Of a stretch of DNA of 64,000 bases, positions 25,723 to 34,640 are shown one piece after another. Made by a program: the position numbers and the translations under genes. The DNA is taken from NCBI GenBank assembly GCA_964617455.1, contig CAZTYF010000007.1:1-64000 (forward strand). The letters are read 5' to 3'. Numbering within the stretch: the first letter of the stretch is position 1; every line of letters starts with the position of its first letter. This DNA comes from Monoglobus sp964617455. Its GTDB lineage: Bacteria > Bacillota > Clostridia > Monoglobales > Monoglobaceae. Below the pieces are notes generated by a model. The model did no database searches. It had not been told where the DNA came from and saw only the letters and a list, made by a program, of their open reading frames with translations.

Positions 25723-25787
25723 CCGCCCGTTGTCTGCGGATTGGGCGGAACGAATGTGGTTTTTGGGATTAAATTCCCGGCCGAACA

Positions 25788-25816
25788 TAAAAAATCCGGT
25801 TTTTGCCGGTTTTTGT
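25788..25816 (+). terminator. Terminator of panBCD
   Basis: A-rich arm plus CCGG pairs with CCGG plus T-run (CCGGTTTTTGCCGGTTTTT core). It is immediately followed by the toxin-antitoxin promoter. Confidence 0.75.
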
Positions 25817-25817
25817 A

Positions 25818-25856
25818 TTGACAATGTGCATTATTTGTGATACAATAGGTATATCA
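25818..25856 (+). promoter_or_regulatory. Promoter and likely operator of the toxin-antitoxin pair
   Basis: TTGACA (25818-25823), 17-base spacer, TACAAT (25841-25846) with TGTGA before the -10. An inverted repeat TGATA-N9-TATCA (25838-25856) straddles the -10, the expected place for autorepression by the antitoxin complex. Confidence 0.7.
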
Positions 25857-25877
25857 ATTCAAATGGGAGATGATTTT

Positions 25878-26144
25878 ATGGCAACTGCTACATTGAGTAT
25901 TCGGATAGATTCCGACCTTAAAAAGCGGGCGGAGGATATGTTTGCCGACATGGGGCTCAATACCTCAACCGCAGTCAATATGTTCATTCATCAGGTGGTG
26001 CGATTGGGGAAAATTCCCTTTGAGGTAGCTGCGGATGTTTCGAACAAAGAAACTCTTGAGGCGATTGATGACGTGAACAATAACAAAAACCTGAGCAAAG
26101 CATATGACGATATGGATGAATTGATGAGGGATCTGAATGCTTAG
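25878..26144 (+). CDS. RelB/DinJ family antitoxin
   Basis: 88 residues: an N-terminal ribbon-helix-helix DNA-binding region (TATLSIRIDSDLKKRAEDMFADMGL) and helical GLNTSTAVNMFIHQVVRLGKIPF, a RelB/DinJ hallmark. The acidic C-terminal part (KAYDDMDELMRDLNA) would wrap the toxin. The ATG at 25878 is supported by GGGAGATGA upstream. It overlaps the toxin gene by 8 bases. The complex is expected to repress its own promoter. Confidence 0.9.
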   Translation: MATATLSIRIDSDLKKRAEDMFADMGLNTSTAVNMFIHQVVRLGKIPFEVAADVSNKETLEAIDDVNNNKNLSKAYDDMDELMRDLNA

Positions 26145-26409
26145 AGTCAGATATACATCAAAATTCAAAAAAGACTTTAAGACAGTCGTCAAAAGAGGTT
26201 ATGATATTTCTCTTTTTGAAAAAGTTCGCGATATTTTAAGAGCTCAAAAGGAATTGCCGGAGGAATACCGTGACCATCAGCTTAAGGGAGATTTTGACGG
26301 ATTTAGAGAATGCCATATTACTCCGGATTGGTTATTGATCTATAAAATTGAAGAGGATATTCTGACTTTGACATTAACCCGCACCGGAACACACAGTGAC
26401 CTGTTTTAA
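26137..26409 (+). CDS. YafQ/RelE-type mRNA interferase toxin
   Basis: 90 residues of the RelE/ParE superfamily, YafQ type: YTSKFKKDFKTVVKRGYD, LPEEYRDHQLKGDFDGFRECHITPDWLLIYKI and a C-terminal LTLTRTGTHSDLF. The histidine in CHITPDW and the C-terminal HSDLF match catalytic positions of YafQ, which cleaves mRNA on the ribosome. The gene overlaps the antitoxin and is followed by a terminator, so the pair is a compact intact module. Confidence 0.9.
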   Translation: MLRVRYTSKFKKDFKTVVKRGYDISLFEKVRDILRAQKELPEEYRDHQLKGDFDGFRECHITPDWLLIYKIEEDILTLTLTRTGTHSDLF

Positions 26410-26444
26410 TAACCCGTCACTCCGAACTCAAATTTATAAAGCCA

Positions 26445-26483
26445 CAAGAACCCGCGTTTGACGCGGGTTCTTGTTTGGATTTT
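26445..26483 (+). terminator. Terminator after the toxin-antitoxin pair
   Basis: A 12-bp perfect stem (CAAGAACCCGCG with CGCGGGTTCTTG) and loop TTTGA, followed by a T-rich tract to 26483. It probably also stops the convergent GH3 transcript. Confidence 0.85.
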
Positions 26484-26525
26484 TGGGAAGAATTAACCGT
26501 TTATTGATCTTTGTTTGATATTTTT

Positions 26526-29500
26526 TTACTTGATTTTTGTATAGGAGCCTATGTTATATACATTGGTATAGCCCATGGCTTTTGCGATTTCCACCGCTTT
26601 TGCCGCTCTTCCGCCGCTTGCGCAGCAGAAAATCAAAGTGTCCTCTTCGGCGTATCGGGAAAGGCCTTCCTCAAGTTCATCAAGCGGGATATTCACCGAG
26701 CCTTCGGCAAAATCCTCGGCATACTCCTCCGCTGTGCGCACATCGATAAGCACCGCTCCGGAAGAGAGAAGCACGCTCGCCTCGTCGGCCTCGATTGAAT
26801 TTCCTCCAAGGTCGGACATGGGGATTTCCGTCTCGGTTTTTCCGTTACTTGCAATCATCGTATCCCCGTCTATGGTTATGGATTTTATATCAAAATCCGC
26901 CGCCTTTTTCAGTTGGTAGCATTTGACGCAGTCGGTGAACATAATGACCAATCCGCCGTCGCAGGCGGCATACAGTCTGCCGTTATATACGGCAAGGTCA
27001 TTGATGTTATACCGGTCGCCGTAGCCGTAGGGCACATCCGAGGCGAAAAAGTAGTCGGTGGAAAGGCGGGTTTTTTCTCCGCCCGTTCCCACAATCCATA
27101 CTTTGCTCTCTCCGGTGGAGTCGTTCTTGGTGAGGACAACATCTCTGCCGTTCCACTCAATGCTGCGCAACGGCCTGTCGTAACCCTCAAGTTCGCCGCC
27201 CAAATCGGCATCCCCCTCATCTTGGGAAACATCCGCCGATTTCGCCGTGCCGTAATACTCGACTATGATTGCAAACAGGTCTTTGTTTTTGCTTCCGCCG
27301 TATACATATACGGGAGCCTGCTCGGTGATTTCAAGGGTTGCCGCCGTTGTTCCGCTTCCGCCGGGGGTTTCGGTTTGACGGGAGTCGCTTTGGTATATGT
27401 GCATACTGCGGCTTTCCTCGCTGCCGGTGAATACCGCCGAAACCTTGCAGGGAACCTTTTTGGGTGTGAAGCAGAAGTTCCTGTTGGTTGTACTTCCCGC
27501 ACCGGCTCTCCAGGCCTTTGTGAACTCATAGTTATACTCATTTTCGTTTATATCTTTGTAGGTATAGTTTGTCTTTGATTCGGCGATTGCCCAGGAACCG
27601 TATCCGGAGACACCGTTGACTTCCGTGCCGAAGGGGGTATTATCGGCGATTGTAACCGGGAGCTTTGAATAGTCATTGCCGTTCGTATATTTTGAGTCAA
27701 GAGAGATGACTTCGATTTCGCTGGGTATCGGCTCCGAATAGGTGTATTCAACCGTGTTGGACAAAACCTTCTTTTCTGTGTCATTGTTTATGACACAGAG
27801 CTTTACAGTGTCGCCCTCCGCCGCACCGAGGCCGACAACATCGTATTCGCCGCTGCCTTTGATTTTGTTGTCCGTGACAAATCTGCCTGCAACTTCAGCT
27901 CCGAGGATAACTTCGACGGGAGCGGAGCTGCCCCGATAGCTAACGTCGACTTTCAGATTTCCCCCCGCTCTGCTTAGGACTTTGTCTATTGTGTAGGGTT
28001 GGTCATCGTTGGGGATATAGTGGTCGATTTTGAAGTAGTCCAAGTTTACACCGTTGGTTTGAACATAGATGTCAACACAGCCATAGTCATCAAGTTTGCC
28101 GGAGGTCCTTGCATCCTCAAGGACGTTTGCGTTCACATCCAGCTCAATTTCCGTCCAGGCATTCCAAGCGCCGGTGGGATCCGCCTGTTTGGATGCAATC
28201 AGGTTTTCCGCCTTGGCGTCCGGTGCCAGGCTTACATTTATCATTCCCGCATTTCTGCCTGCAACTCGGGCGGTGAATTTATTTATGAATTCCACATTCA
28301 CCGATTTGTAGAGCATCCATGCATTGCCGGTGCTGCCTGCATCATAGCCGCCGCTGGCGCCGGATTGATTGTCTCTCAAATTGGCGTTGCCGCCGTCGTC
28401 GCCGGTTTCCGCCTCGATTTGGGTATCGATTTTTATAACCTGTCTTGCGCAGGTGCCTGCTTCGATGTTCGCGGCGGTGACCCTTATAACTCCGTTGCCG
28501 TATACGGTAAGCTCGCCCGTTTCGGAATTTATCTCGGCTGTTTTGCGGCCGGAGGAGTCAAGCTTTGTCACCTGCCATGTGAGTTTTGAAGCATCGACGG
28601 CATTTCCGCTCTCGTCAACCGCCCGCAGTTTGCCCGTATAGGGTGTGGATTCCGTAACCGTGCCGGTGGCTCCGCTGTACATGGGAATGCCTCCGTCCCG
28701 ATAATCTATAACTCCGTCCCGCAGGAACTCGGTGTCTCCGGAATCGATGGTGTAACTTTCTTTGAGGGCGTCCATGGGCACGGATTTGAGCTCCTTTGTG
28801 ATTGACTCAATCAAAGCCTCAAGGTCCGCCTTGGTCACTGCGCCGTCTATTTTCTTCAGGCCTTCGTCATAGACGCTCTTAAGCGTGCCTTGGCTCTCTT
28901 CCGTGTATGCGGACTTGGGCAGAGCGTCATATACGCTCTTGATTTGCTCTTTCGCCGCCGCTTTGTCGCTGTCGCCCGCTTTCGGCATGAGCTTGTTTAC
29001 GACCGGGAAAGTGGTGCTCAGGGACTCGCCGTCGTAACTTACCGTTGCCGTAATGACCGCAACACCTTCGGTGGCACCCGATGAAACCTTGCCCTTTGAA
29101 TCCACCGCAGCCACATTGCTGTTTGAACTCTCATAGCTTACCTGTGCGTTGTTCAAATCAAGGATTGCTTCGTCGCTCATAACCGCCGAAAGGTTTGCCT
29201 CTACGGGTTCCACCGTTTCAAGGCCGGTTCCGTCATCTGCGATAAGACCGTTTACGGATATGCCGCTCGGAATCGCTTTGACGGTCTTTAATTTCGAATC
29301 AAGGGTTCCGGTAACTCGGAACTGCGCCGAATTTGCCGTATCCTCCGCATTTGATGCCATATAGGCCGTGTATGTGCCGTTTGGAACCATATCCTTTTGG
29401 GCCGCCTCGTCAAAGAGATACATATCCCTTATATTGAGATTTACGGAAACGGTCTTTGTCTCGCCGGGCTGCAACTCCACCTTTTCAAAACCTTTGAGCT

Positions 29501-32500
29501 GCTTTGCGGGGGTTGTGCCCTTTCCCGCATCGGGGTGAGCCACATAGAGCTGGACCACCTCTTTGCCCGCAACGGTGCCGGTATTCTTTACATCCACCGA
29601 GAATGTGAGGGTGCCGTTAGCATCGATTTCGGAGGCGGGAGCACCGCTTGCTTCATTGCCGACTGTCTTGGCATAACTCAAAGGCTGCGCCGAATTTTCG
29701 TCCTTCCAGATATAAACCTTGGTTTTTCCGCCCGTAGGCTCGGTGATGTCGATATTTTGATTTCCGCTGCCATCGGTTTTCACGCTCTTGGTCTCAAGGA
29801 GGGTTTGCTCCGAGGCATCCCCGTAGGTTGCGGCGATGATTGTGCCGTCGGGAGCGCCCTCTGCCTTTGTGTATTTGACATTCAGTTTGCCGTTTGCATA
29901 GGCGGCATCGGTTATTTTGTAGGGACTTGTGTCTTCTATGGGTGCGCCGCCCGATACCTTCATATTCGAGTACTCAAAATTCGCATAGCTCAAACCGTAT
30001 CCGAAGGGATATACGGGCTCGCCGCTGTAGTATTGGTATGTGTGGCCGGGGTTTGTGTCATCGGCTTGGATGTTATAGTTTGTATATCTGCCGTTTATGC
30101 CGCCAACCGTTTTGGTGCCGCCGGCCAGTTCCATCTTTTTGACATCCTCGTTTTTATACCAGGTGGTGGTGAGTCTGCCGGAGGGATTGACTTCTCCGGT
30201 CAGGACTTTGCCCAAAGCCGTGCCCTGGGTTTGGCCGTTGTAGGATGTCCACAGGATGGCTTTGCATTTGTCTTTGAAGGGCTCCGTATTTATCTGGCCC
30301 ACGGTTGACATAACCACAACGGTCTTGTCGGGATAGGCATCGCAGAGAGCCCGCACGTGGGACTGAGAAGCGGGAAGGTCTATGCTCGTTCTGTCATGGG
30401 ACTCCGAGGAATCCGCCTCGCCCAACCCGGTGGAGTTTTTGGGAACGGTGGCTCCATAGGCTATGATAACATCCGCCTCGTCAAGCTGAGTTTTGTAGTT
30501 GTCCACCGAGAAATCGGCGACGGTTCCCGTGGCGGTTATAATAAGGTCCGAAACGCCGTCATATCCACCCGTGTCGGTTATATCCTCCGGGAGTTTGCAA
30601 ACCGCATAATCGTCAAGACTGTTGGTGGGTGAAGAGTTTACCGTGGCGAAAGAGCCGACGCTGCCGTAGGCGATGTTGAAGGATCCGCCGATACGGCTGC
30701 CGGTCGATATTTCGACTTCCACGTTGACCACGCCTTTGAAATCCACATCTTTGATAACGGCCCGAGCCGCAGGTGTCACATCCAAGAGACGGCCGTCGCT
30801 TGTCAAAGTCATGCCCTGCACCTCAGTCACCTTTGTCAGGTCAAGGGCCTTCTTTTTGCCGTCTTTATAGACAAAGTTGACGCTTTTTACGTTATAGAGC
30901 AATGTATTGTCGGTGAGAACTCCCAAATGGTTTACCTCCGCATTGGGATTGAGGGTTTTGACTTCCTCGGTTATACCTTGGATGGGAGTTACGGTTTTTG
31001 TGGGCTCGCCGGTGTAGTCGCCCAAAACAAGCTTGTCGGCCAAGTTGCCCACAACGGCGATTTTGGACACGGTGCTTTTGAGAGGCAGGATATTGCCCTC
31101 GTTTTTCAGAAGAACCCAGGACTCCTCCGCCACATCCTCGGCGGCCTTGACATTTTCGTCGGTTTCTATATCGTTTGCGGTGTAATTTCTATAGGGTGTT
31201 TCCGCATCGAATTCTCCCGTTTTGAATCTTTGAAGGAAGAGCTCATACACGGCCCGCTCCAACTCCTGTTCGGAGAGATAGCCGTTTTCCACCGCCGCAA
31301 CTCCGAGATTTTGGGACTTGTTTCCGCCGCTTAGGTTGCACTCCACATTGAGTCCGTTTTTGAAAATCTCGGCTATGTAGGCCTCGTCGGGAAGGTCGGC
31401 TTGGCCCGTCATTCCCTGTTTGAACTGAGAGCTGCCCAAAAGATAATCCCCTGCGCCGCAGTCGGAGGTAACATATCCCGAAAAGCCCCAATTCCGCCTC
31501 AGCAAATCCTGCAAGAGGTAGCTGTTGCCCAAAGAGGGAATGAAGTTATATACCAGATCGTCGCCTCTGTGAATTGTGGTCGCATTGTAAGAGGACATTA
31601 CGGAGGCGGGCATTGCAATCTCCGTGATGTTTTGGAATACCCTTGTGTAGTAGTTCCTGAAATTGAATTCGGTCATTTCGGAGGAACCGCTGCTCCTTGC
31701 CGTTTCGTTGTTATTCGCCGCAAAATGCTTCAGTGTGGCAATGGTTTTGAGATATTTTTCATCATCCCCCTGCATTCCCCGAACAAAAGCGGCTCCCAAT
31801 TGGGCTGTGAGGTAGGGGTCCTCGCCGTAGGTCTCCTCATTTCTGCCCCAGCGAGGGTCACGGGCCATATTGATGGTTGGGCTCCAATAGGAAAGGTTCA
31901 ATCTGCTGTTTTTCGCCCTTGCCTCGGTTGAGGTGACATCCGCCATTTTGAGAATCAAATCTCTGTTCCAGGTGTTCGACATGGAAAGAGCGGTGGGGAA
32001 GGACGTTGCTTTTCCCTGGCGGGCCACGCCGTGTAAGGCCTCCTTCCAATAGTCATAGGCCGAAACACCCAAACGCTCGATTGCCGGAGCTTGATATCCG
32101 ATTTGGCTCACCTTTTCTTCAAGAGTCATTCTCGACACCAAATCCGCGGCTCTCTCCTCGAAAGAGAGGCTCTCGTCTTGGTAGGGAAGAAGGGCGGGTT
32201 TGACGTCGGGATTATAGAATTTTACGTAGACATAGTTGCCGCAATAGGCTTTGGCTGTGCCCGTGATATTGACGGTCACCGCACCCTTGGCATCGGCGGA
32301 TTTCAGATCCGCCGTGTTTGTGGCATACGAATCCCAGGAGTTGTTGTTCACATTGTCAAAACTTGCAACTTCCGTGTCGCCCACTTTGATGACAACCGCC
32401 GCATCGTTTTTGTCCGCAACGCTTAAATCGACTTTGGTGTAACCCTTGCCTCCAAGGTCAACTTCGGGGAGAGTGAGTTGGGCCGTGCCGTTATCGTCGG

Positions 32501-32750
32501 TCTTTAAATTTTCGGTTCTCGGTCCGCCCACAGCCGCATCGTTTGAAAGAACGGAGCCGTCTCCGCTTACGGTGATGGAATCGTTGCCGAACTTGAGAGT
32601 GATTCCGCCCGTGCCGTCTTCGGTGACGGTGCCGAAATCCCCTGCCGCGGCAGTGGCCGAATCGTCGATTTCCGCAAAGGTCGGTATCGATAAGCAGGTC
32701 AGGGCCATCAAAAACGAAAGCACAAGAGCCGTAATTCTGCCTGTTTTCAT
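26526..32750 (-). CDS. Giant secreted GH3 glycosidase with C-terminal rhodanese domain
   Basis: 2074 residues. Signal peptide 1-26; a beta-sandwich carbohydrate-binding-like region ~35-180; GH3 catalytic domains ~190-920 with LKHFAANNNET and the nucleophile Asp430 in TSDCGA, and probable acid/base Glu783 in SESHDRTSIDLP. A fibronectin-III-like domain follows at ~1050-1130. Then a Big2-type Ig domain (~1150-1252), a FIVAR-like helical pair (~1260-1325), a CBM6-like module (~1440-1590), further beta-domains, and a rhodanese domain at 1987-2074 with the active loop CASGGR (Cys2043). The TSDCGA type resembles beta-xylosidases and arabinosidases, so hemicellulose is the likely substrate. AAGGAGG precedes the ATG. 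No SLH or sortase anchor seen. Confidence 0.85.
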   Translation of the reverse strand: MKTGRITALVLSFLMALTCLSIPTFAEIDDSATAAAGDFGTVTEDGTGGITLKFGNDSITVSGDGSVLSNDAAVGGPRTENLKTDDNGTAQLTLPEVDLGGKGYTKVDLSVADKNDAAVVIKVGDTEVASFDNVNNNSWDSYATNTADLKSADAKGAVTVNITGTAKAYCGNYVYVKFYNPDVKPALLPYQDESLSFEERAADLVSRMTLEEKVSQIGYQAPAIERLGVSAYDYWKEALHGVARQGKATSFPTALSMSNTWNRDLILKMADVTSTEARAKNSRLNLSYWSPTINMARDPRWGRNEETYGEDPYLTAQLGAAFVRGMQGDDEKYLKTIATLKHFAANNNETARSSGSSEMTEFNFRNYYTRVFQNITEIAMPASVMSSYNATTIHRGDDLVYNFIPSLGNSYLLQDLLRRNWGFSGYVTSDCGAGDYLLGSSQFKQGMTGQADLPDEAYIAEIFKNGLNVECNLSGGNKSQNLGVAAVENGYLSEQELERAVYELFLQRFKTGEFDAETPYRNYTANDIETDENVKAAEDVAEESWVLLKNEGNILPLKSTVSKIAVVGNLADKLVLGDYTGEPTKTVTPIQGITEEVKTLNPNAEVNHLGVLTDNTLLYNVKSVNFVYKDGKKKALDLTKVTEVQGMTLTSDGRLLDVTPAARAVIKDVDFKGVVNVEVEISTGSRIGGSFNIAYGSVGSFATVNSSPTNSLDDYAVCKLPEDITDTGGYDGVSDLIITATGTVADFSVDNYKTQLDEADVIIAYGATVPKNSTGLGEADSSESHDRTSIDLPASQSHVRALCDAYPDKTVVVMSTVGQINTEPFKDKCKAILWTSYNGQTQGTALGKVLTGEVNPSGRLTTTWYKNEDVKKMELAGGTKTVGGINGRYTNYNIQADDTNPGHTYQYYSGEPVYPFGYGLSYANFEYSNMKVSGGAPIEDTSPYKITDAAYANGKLNVKYTKAEGAPDGTIIAATYGDASEQTLLETKSVKTDGSGNQNIDITEPTGGKTKVYIWKDENSAQPLSYAKTVGNEASGAPASEIDANGTLTFSVDVKNTGTVAGKEVVQLYVAHPDAGKGTTPAKQLKGFEKVELQPGETKTVSVNLNIRDMYLFDEAAQKDMVPNGTYTAYMASNAEDTANSAQFRVTGTLDSKLKTVKAIPSGISVNGLIADDGTGLETVEPVEANLSAVMSDEAILDLNNAQVSYESSNSNVAAVDSKGKVSSGATEGVAVITATVSYDGESLSTTFPVVNKLMPKAGDSDKAAAKEQIKSVYDALPKSAYTEESQGTLKSVYDEGLKKIDGAVTKADLEALIESITKELKSVPMDALKESYTIDSGDTEFLRDGVIDYRDGGIPMYSGATGTVTESTPYTGKLRAVDESGNAVDASKLTWQVTKLDSSGRKTAEINSETGELTVYGNGVIRVTAANIEAGTCARQVIKIDTQIEAETGDDGGNANLRDNQSGASGGYDAGSTGNAWMLYKSVNVEFINKFTARVAGRNAGMINVSLAPDAKAENLIASKQADPTGAWNAWTEIELDVNANVLEDARTSGKLDDYGCVDIYVQTNGVNLDYFKIDHYIPNDDQPYTIDKVLSRAGGNLKVDVSYRGSSAPVEVILGAEVAGRFVTDNKIKGSGEYDVVGLGAAEGDTVKLCVINNDTEKKVLSNTVEYTYSEPIPSEIEVISLDSKYTNGNDYSKLPVTIADNTPFGTEVNGVSGYGSWAIAESKTNYTYKDINENEYNYEFTKAWRAGAGSTTNRNFCFTPKKVPCKVSAVFTGSEESRSMHIYQSDSRQTETPGGSGTTAATLEITEQAPVYVYGGSKNKDLFAIIVEYYGTAKSADVSQDEGDADLGGELEGYDRPLRSIEWNGRDVVLTKNDSTGESKVWIVGTGGEKTRLSTDYFFASDVPYGYGDRYNINDLAVYNGRLYAACDGGLVIMFTDCVKCYQLKKAADFDIKSITIDGDTMIASNGKTETEIPMSDLGGNSIEADEASVLLSSGAVLIDVRTAEEYAEDFAEGSVNIPLDELEEGLSRYAEEDTLIFCCASGGRAAKAVEIAKAMGYTNVYNIGSYTKIK

Positions 32751-32971
32751 AGTATTGTTTCCTCCTTGATAAATTTATATAAGCATTAATGTACTTTTCC
32801 GTTTTTTCACTTTGATTTTATCACCTTTTTCGAAATCATAAAAGACAAAAAAATCACAAAACAAGCCAAAAGTTGCTATGGCTTTCCTCGGAGGACCCGG
32901 CGGGTATTTTTGCCGGGCTGGCTTCCCTGTCGGGTTTCGGCCGGGTTTGGGGAACAGCCCCAAAAAATTCC
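32751..32971. other. Non-coding gap upstream of the divergent GH3 and trp genes
   Basis: Holds the GH3 ribosome site and probably its promoter; on the minus strand a TGATAAAAT extended -10 (about 32815-32825) is the best candidate but lacks a clear -35. CCCGGC/GCCGGG and GGGG/CCCC hairpins lie near 32897-32962. No coding frame is supported. Confidence 0.4.
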
Positions 32972-33000
32972 TTGACAAGGAGGGCTTGATGGGTTATAAT
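32972..33000 (+). promoter_or_regulatory. Promoter of the trp operon
   Basis: TTGACA (32972-32977), 17-base spacer, TATAAT (32995-33000): both boxes perfect. The predicted start near 33007 gives a ~160-base leader. Confidence 0.85.
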
Positions 33001-33015
33001 TAGAAAACAGTTCCG

Positions 33016-33110
33016 GATTAGACGAGATTAGGTATTTGAGATTAGACGAGATGAGTGGGCTGAAATAGTGCCCGAACAATTTGGGAGGCGGCACTGCCGT
33101 GTCCCCTTTT
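33016..33110 (+). promoter_or_regulatory. trp leader: spaced (G/U)AG triplets and attenuator-like hairpin
   Basis: Triplets TAG, GAG, TAG (33019, 33024, 33029) and GAG, TAG, GAG, GAG (33038, 33043, 33048, 33053) are spaced by exactly two bases, with one six-base gap. They arise from a perfect 13-base direct repeat (33016-33028 and 33040-33052). This is the arrangement bound by TRAP in Bacillus trp leaders. Downstream, GGGC/GCCC (33057-33073) and a hairpin of GGGA/TCCC plus CGGC/GCCG (about 33083-33105) followed by CTTTT could form an attenuator. No T-box core motif was recognised. Confidence 0.5.
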
Positions 33111-33167
33111 GACGGATACCGAATACTTGGCATGGTCTACTCTGATATCTTTGAGGAGGCTTTTTTA

Positions 33168-34640
33168 ATGTTTTATCCAACTTTTGAACAGGTTGAGGAG
33201 TATGCCCGAGAAGGGTATAATCTGATTCCCGTTACTCTGTCGGTCTTTGCGGATATGGACACACCCATATCGGCCTTTCGAAAACTTGAAACCGACAAAT
33301 ACTGCTTTTTGCTTGAATCGGTGGAGGGCAACGAGCTCACCAACCGATATTCCTTCATCGGCAGAAATCCTTTTCTCATATTCAAGAGTCGGGGCGATAT
33401 TGCGGAAATCACCGATTTCAACGGAGTAACCGAACGCCGAGAAGGGAACCCCATTGACATATTGAACGAATATGCGGACAAGTTTCGTTCCCCCATCATC
33501 GACGGCCTGCCCTCTTTCAGCGGCGGAGCGGTGGGATGTTTTGCCTATGACTTGGTGCGGTTGACCGAAAGGCTCCCGGAGCCTCCGGAGGACGACCTTG
33601 ACCAGCCCGATATGCATTTTATGTTTACCGATGAGATTGTGGCTTTTGACAACAAAGCCAAGAAGATTGTCATTATGGTCAATATCCATCCCGGGGAAAA
33701 TTTGCGGTTCAGATATGACCGAGCGGTGGAGCGGCTGATTGAAATCAAAAACGAGCTTTCCGCCCCCCTGATTCTCCCCTCAAAACCGGGCAGCGGATTT
33801 CGGGGCTCCGCCAAAGCAAAGAGCAACATCTCCAAAGAGCGGTTTTGCGAAAATGTGGAAAAGGCAAAGGAATATATCAAAAACGGGGACATATTCCAGG
33901 TGGTGCTGTCACAGCGGTTTGAGATTGAAAACTACAGCGACCCCCTGGGCGCCTATCGGGCCATAAGAGTCATAAACCCCTCCCCTTATATGTATTTTCT
34001 GAAGTTTGACGACTATCAAATCGCAGGAGCCTCTCCCGAACTTTTGGTGCGGGTGGAGGACGGCATTGTGTACAACAGCCCCATTGCGGGCAGCAGGCCG
34101 AGAGGCAAAACCCCGGAGGAGGACAAGCAAAACGAGATTGACCTTTTGGCGGACCCCAAGGAAAATGCCGAGCATATTATGCTTGTCGACTTGGGACGGA
34201 ACGATGTGGGCAAAGTTTGCGAGTTCGGCACCGTGGAGGTGACTCGGCTCAAATATATACAGCGGTTTTCTCACATTATGCATATGACCTCGGATATTCG
34301 GGGAAAACTCCGAAAGGACAAAACCCCCTTTGATGCCCTTCGGGCGGTGCTTCCCGCGGGAACCTTGTCCGGGGCGCCCAAAATTCGGGCCATGGAAATT
34401 ATCGACGAGTTGGAAACGAGGAAGCGGGGCTTCTATGGCGGGGCCATCGGATATATCGGCTTCGGCGGCAGTCTTGACTCTTGCATAACCATCAGAACCG
34501 CCCTCTTTAAGGACAACAAGGCCTATGTTCAAGCGGGAGCGGGAATCGTGTATGATTCCGTGCCCGAGACGGAATACAGCGAAACCGTCAACAAGGCCAT
34601 GGCGATGATTCAGGCCATAGAAAGGGCAGGTGACCTTTGA
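33168..34640 (+). CDS. trpE: Anthranilate synthase component I
   Basis: Converts chorismate to anthranilate with ammonia from TrpG. 490 residues. The chorismate-binding core is intact: NGDIFQVVLSQRFE, FDDYQIAGASPELLVR, SPIAGSRPRGKTPEED, VDLGRNDVGKV and LPAGTLSGAPKIRAMEII. The N-terminal domain contains LLESVEGNELTNRYSFIG, with the LLES element of the tryptophan feedback site. ATG 33168 is chosen for GAGGAGG upstream; an in-frame extension upstream is untranslated leader. Its stop overlaps the trpG start. Confidence 0.97.
   Translation: MFYPTFEQVEEYAREGYNLIPVTLSVFADMDTPISAFRKLETDKYCFLLESVEGNELTNRYSFIGRNPFLIFKSRGDIAEITDFNGVTERREGNPIDILNEYADKFRSPIIDGLPSFSGGAVGCFAYDLVRLTERLPEPPEDDLDQPDMHFMFTDEIVAFDNKAKKIVIMVNIHPGENLRFRYDRAVERLIEIKNELSAPLILPSKPGSGFRGSAKAKSNISKERFCENVEKAKEYIKNGDIFQVVLSQRFEIENYSDPLGAYRAIRVINPSPYMYFLKFDDYQIAGASPELLVRVEDGIVYNSPIAGSRPRGKTPEEDKQNEIDLLADPKENAEHIMLVDLGRNDVGKVCEFGTVEVTRLKYIQRFSHIMHMTSDIRGKLRKDKTPFDALRAVLPAGTLSGAPKIRAMEIIDELETRKRGFYGGAIGYIGFGGSLDSCITIRTALFKDNKAYVQAGAGIVYDSVPETEYSETVNKAMAMIQAIERAGDL

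Noticed and set aside
4473..26473. Similar CCCGCG hairpins at 4473 and 26445 as a dispersed mobile repeat
   Set aside because: Both are ordinary GC-rich terminator stems with different loops and flanks; two examples are too few.
33052..33069. Five-codon ORF (MSGLK) in the trp leader as a leader peptide
   Set aside because: It has no tryptophan codons and no ribosome site, so classic leader-peptide attenuation is unlikely.
33083..33110. T-box element in the trp leader
   Set aside because: The segment GGGAGGCGGCAC is faintly like the T-box core, but the conserved GGUGGNACCGCG is absent and the leader is too short for a stem I.
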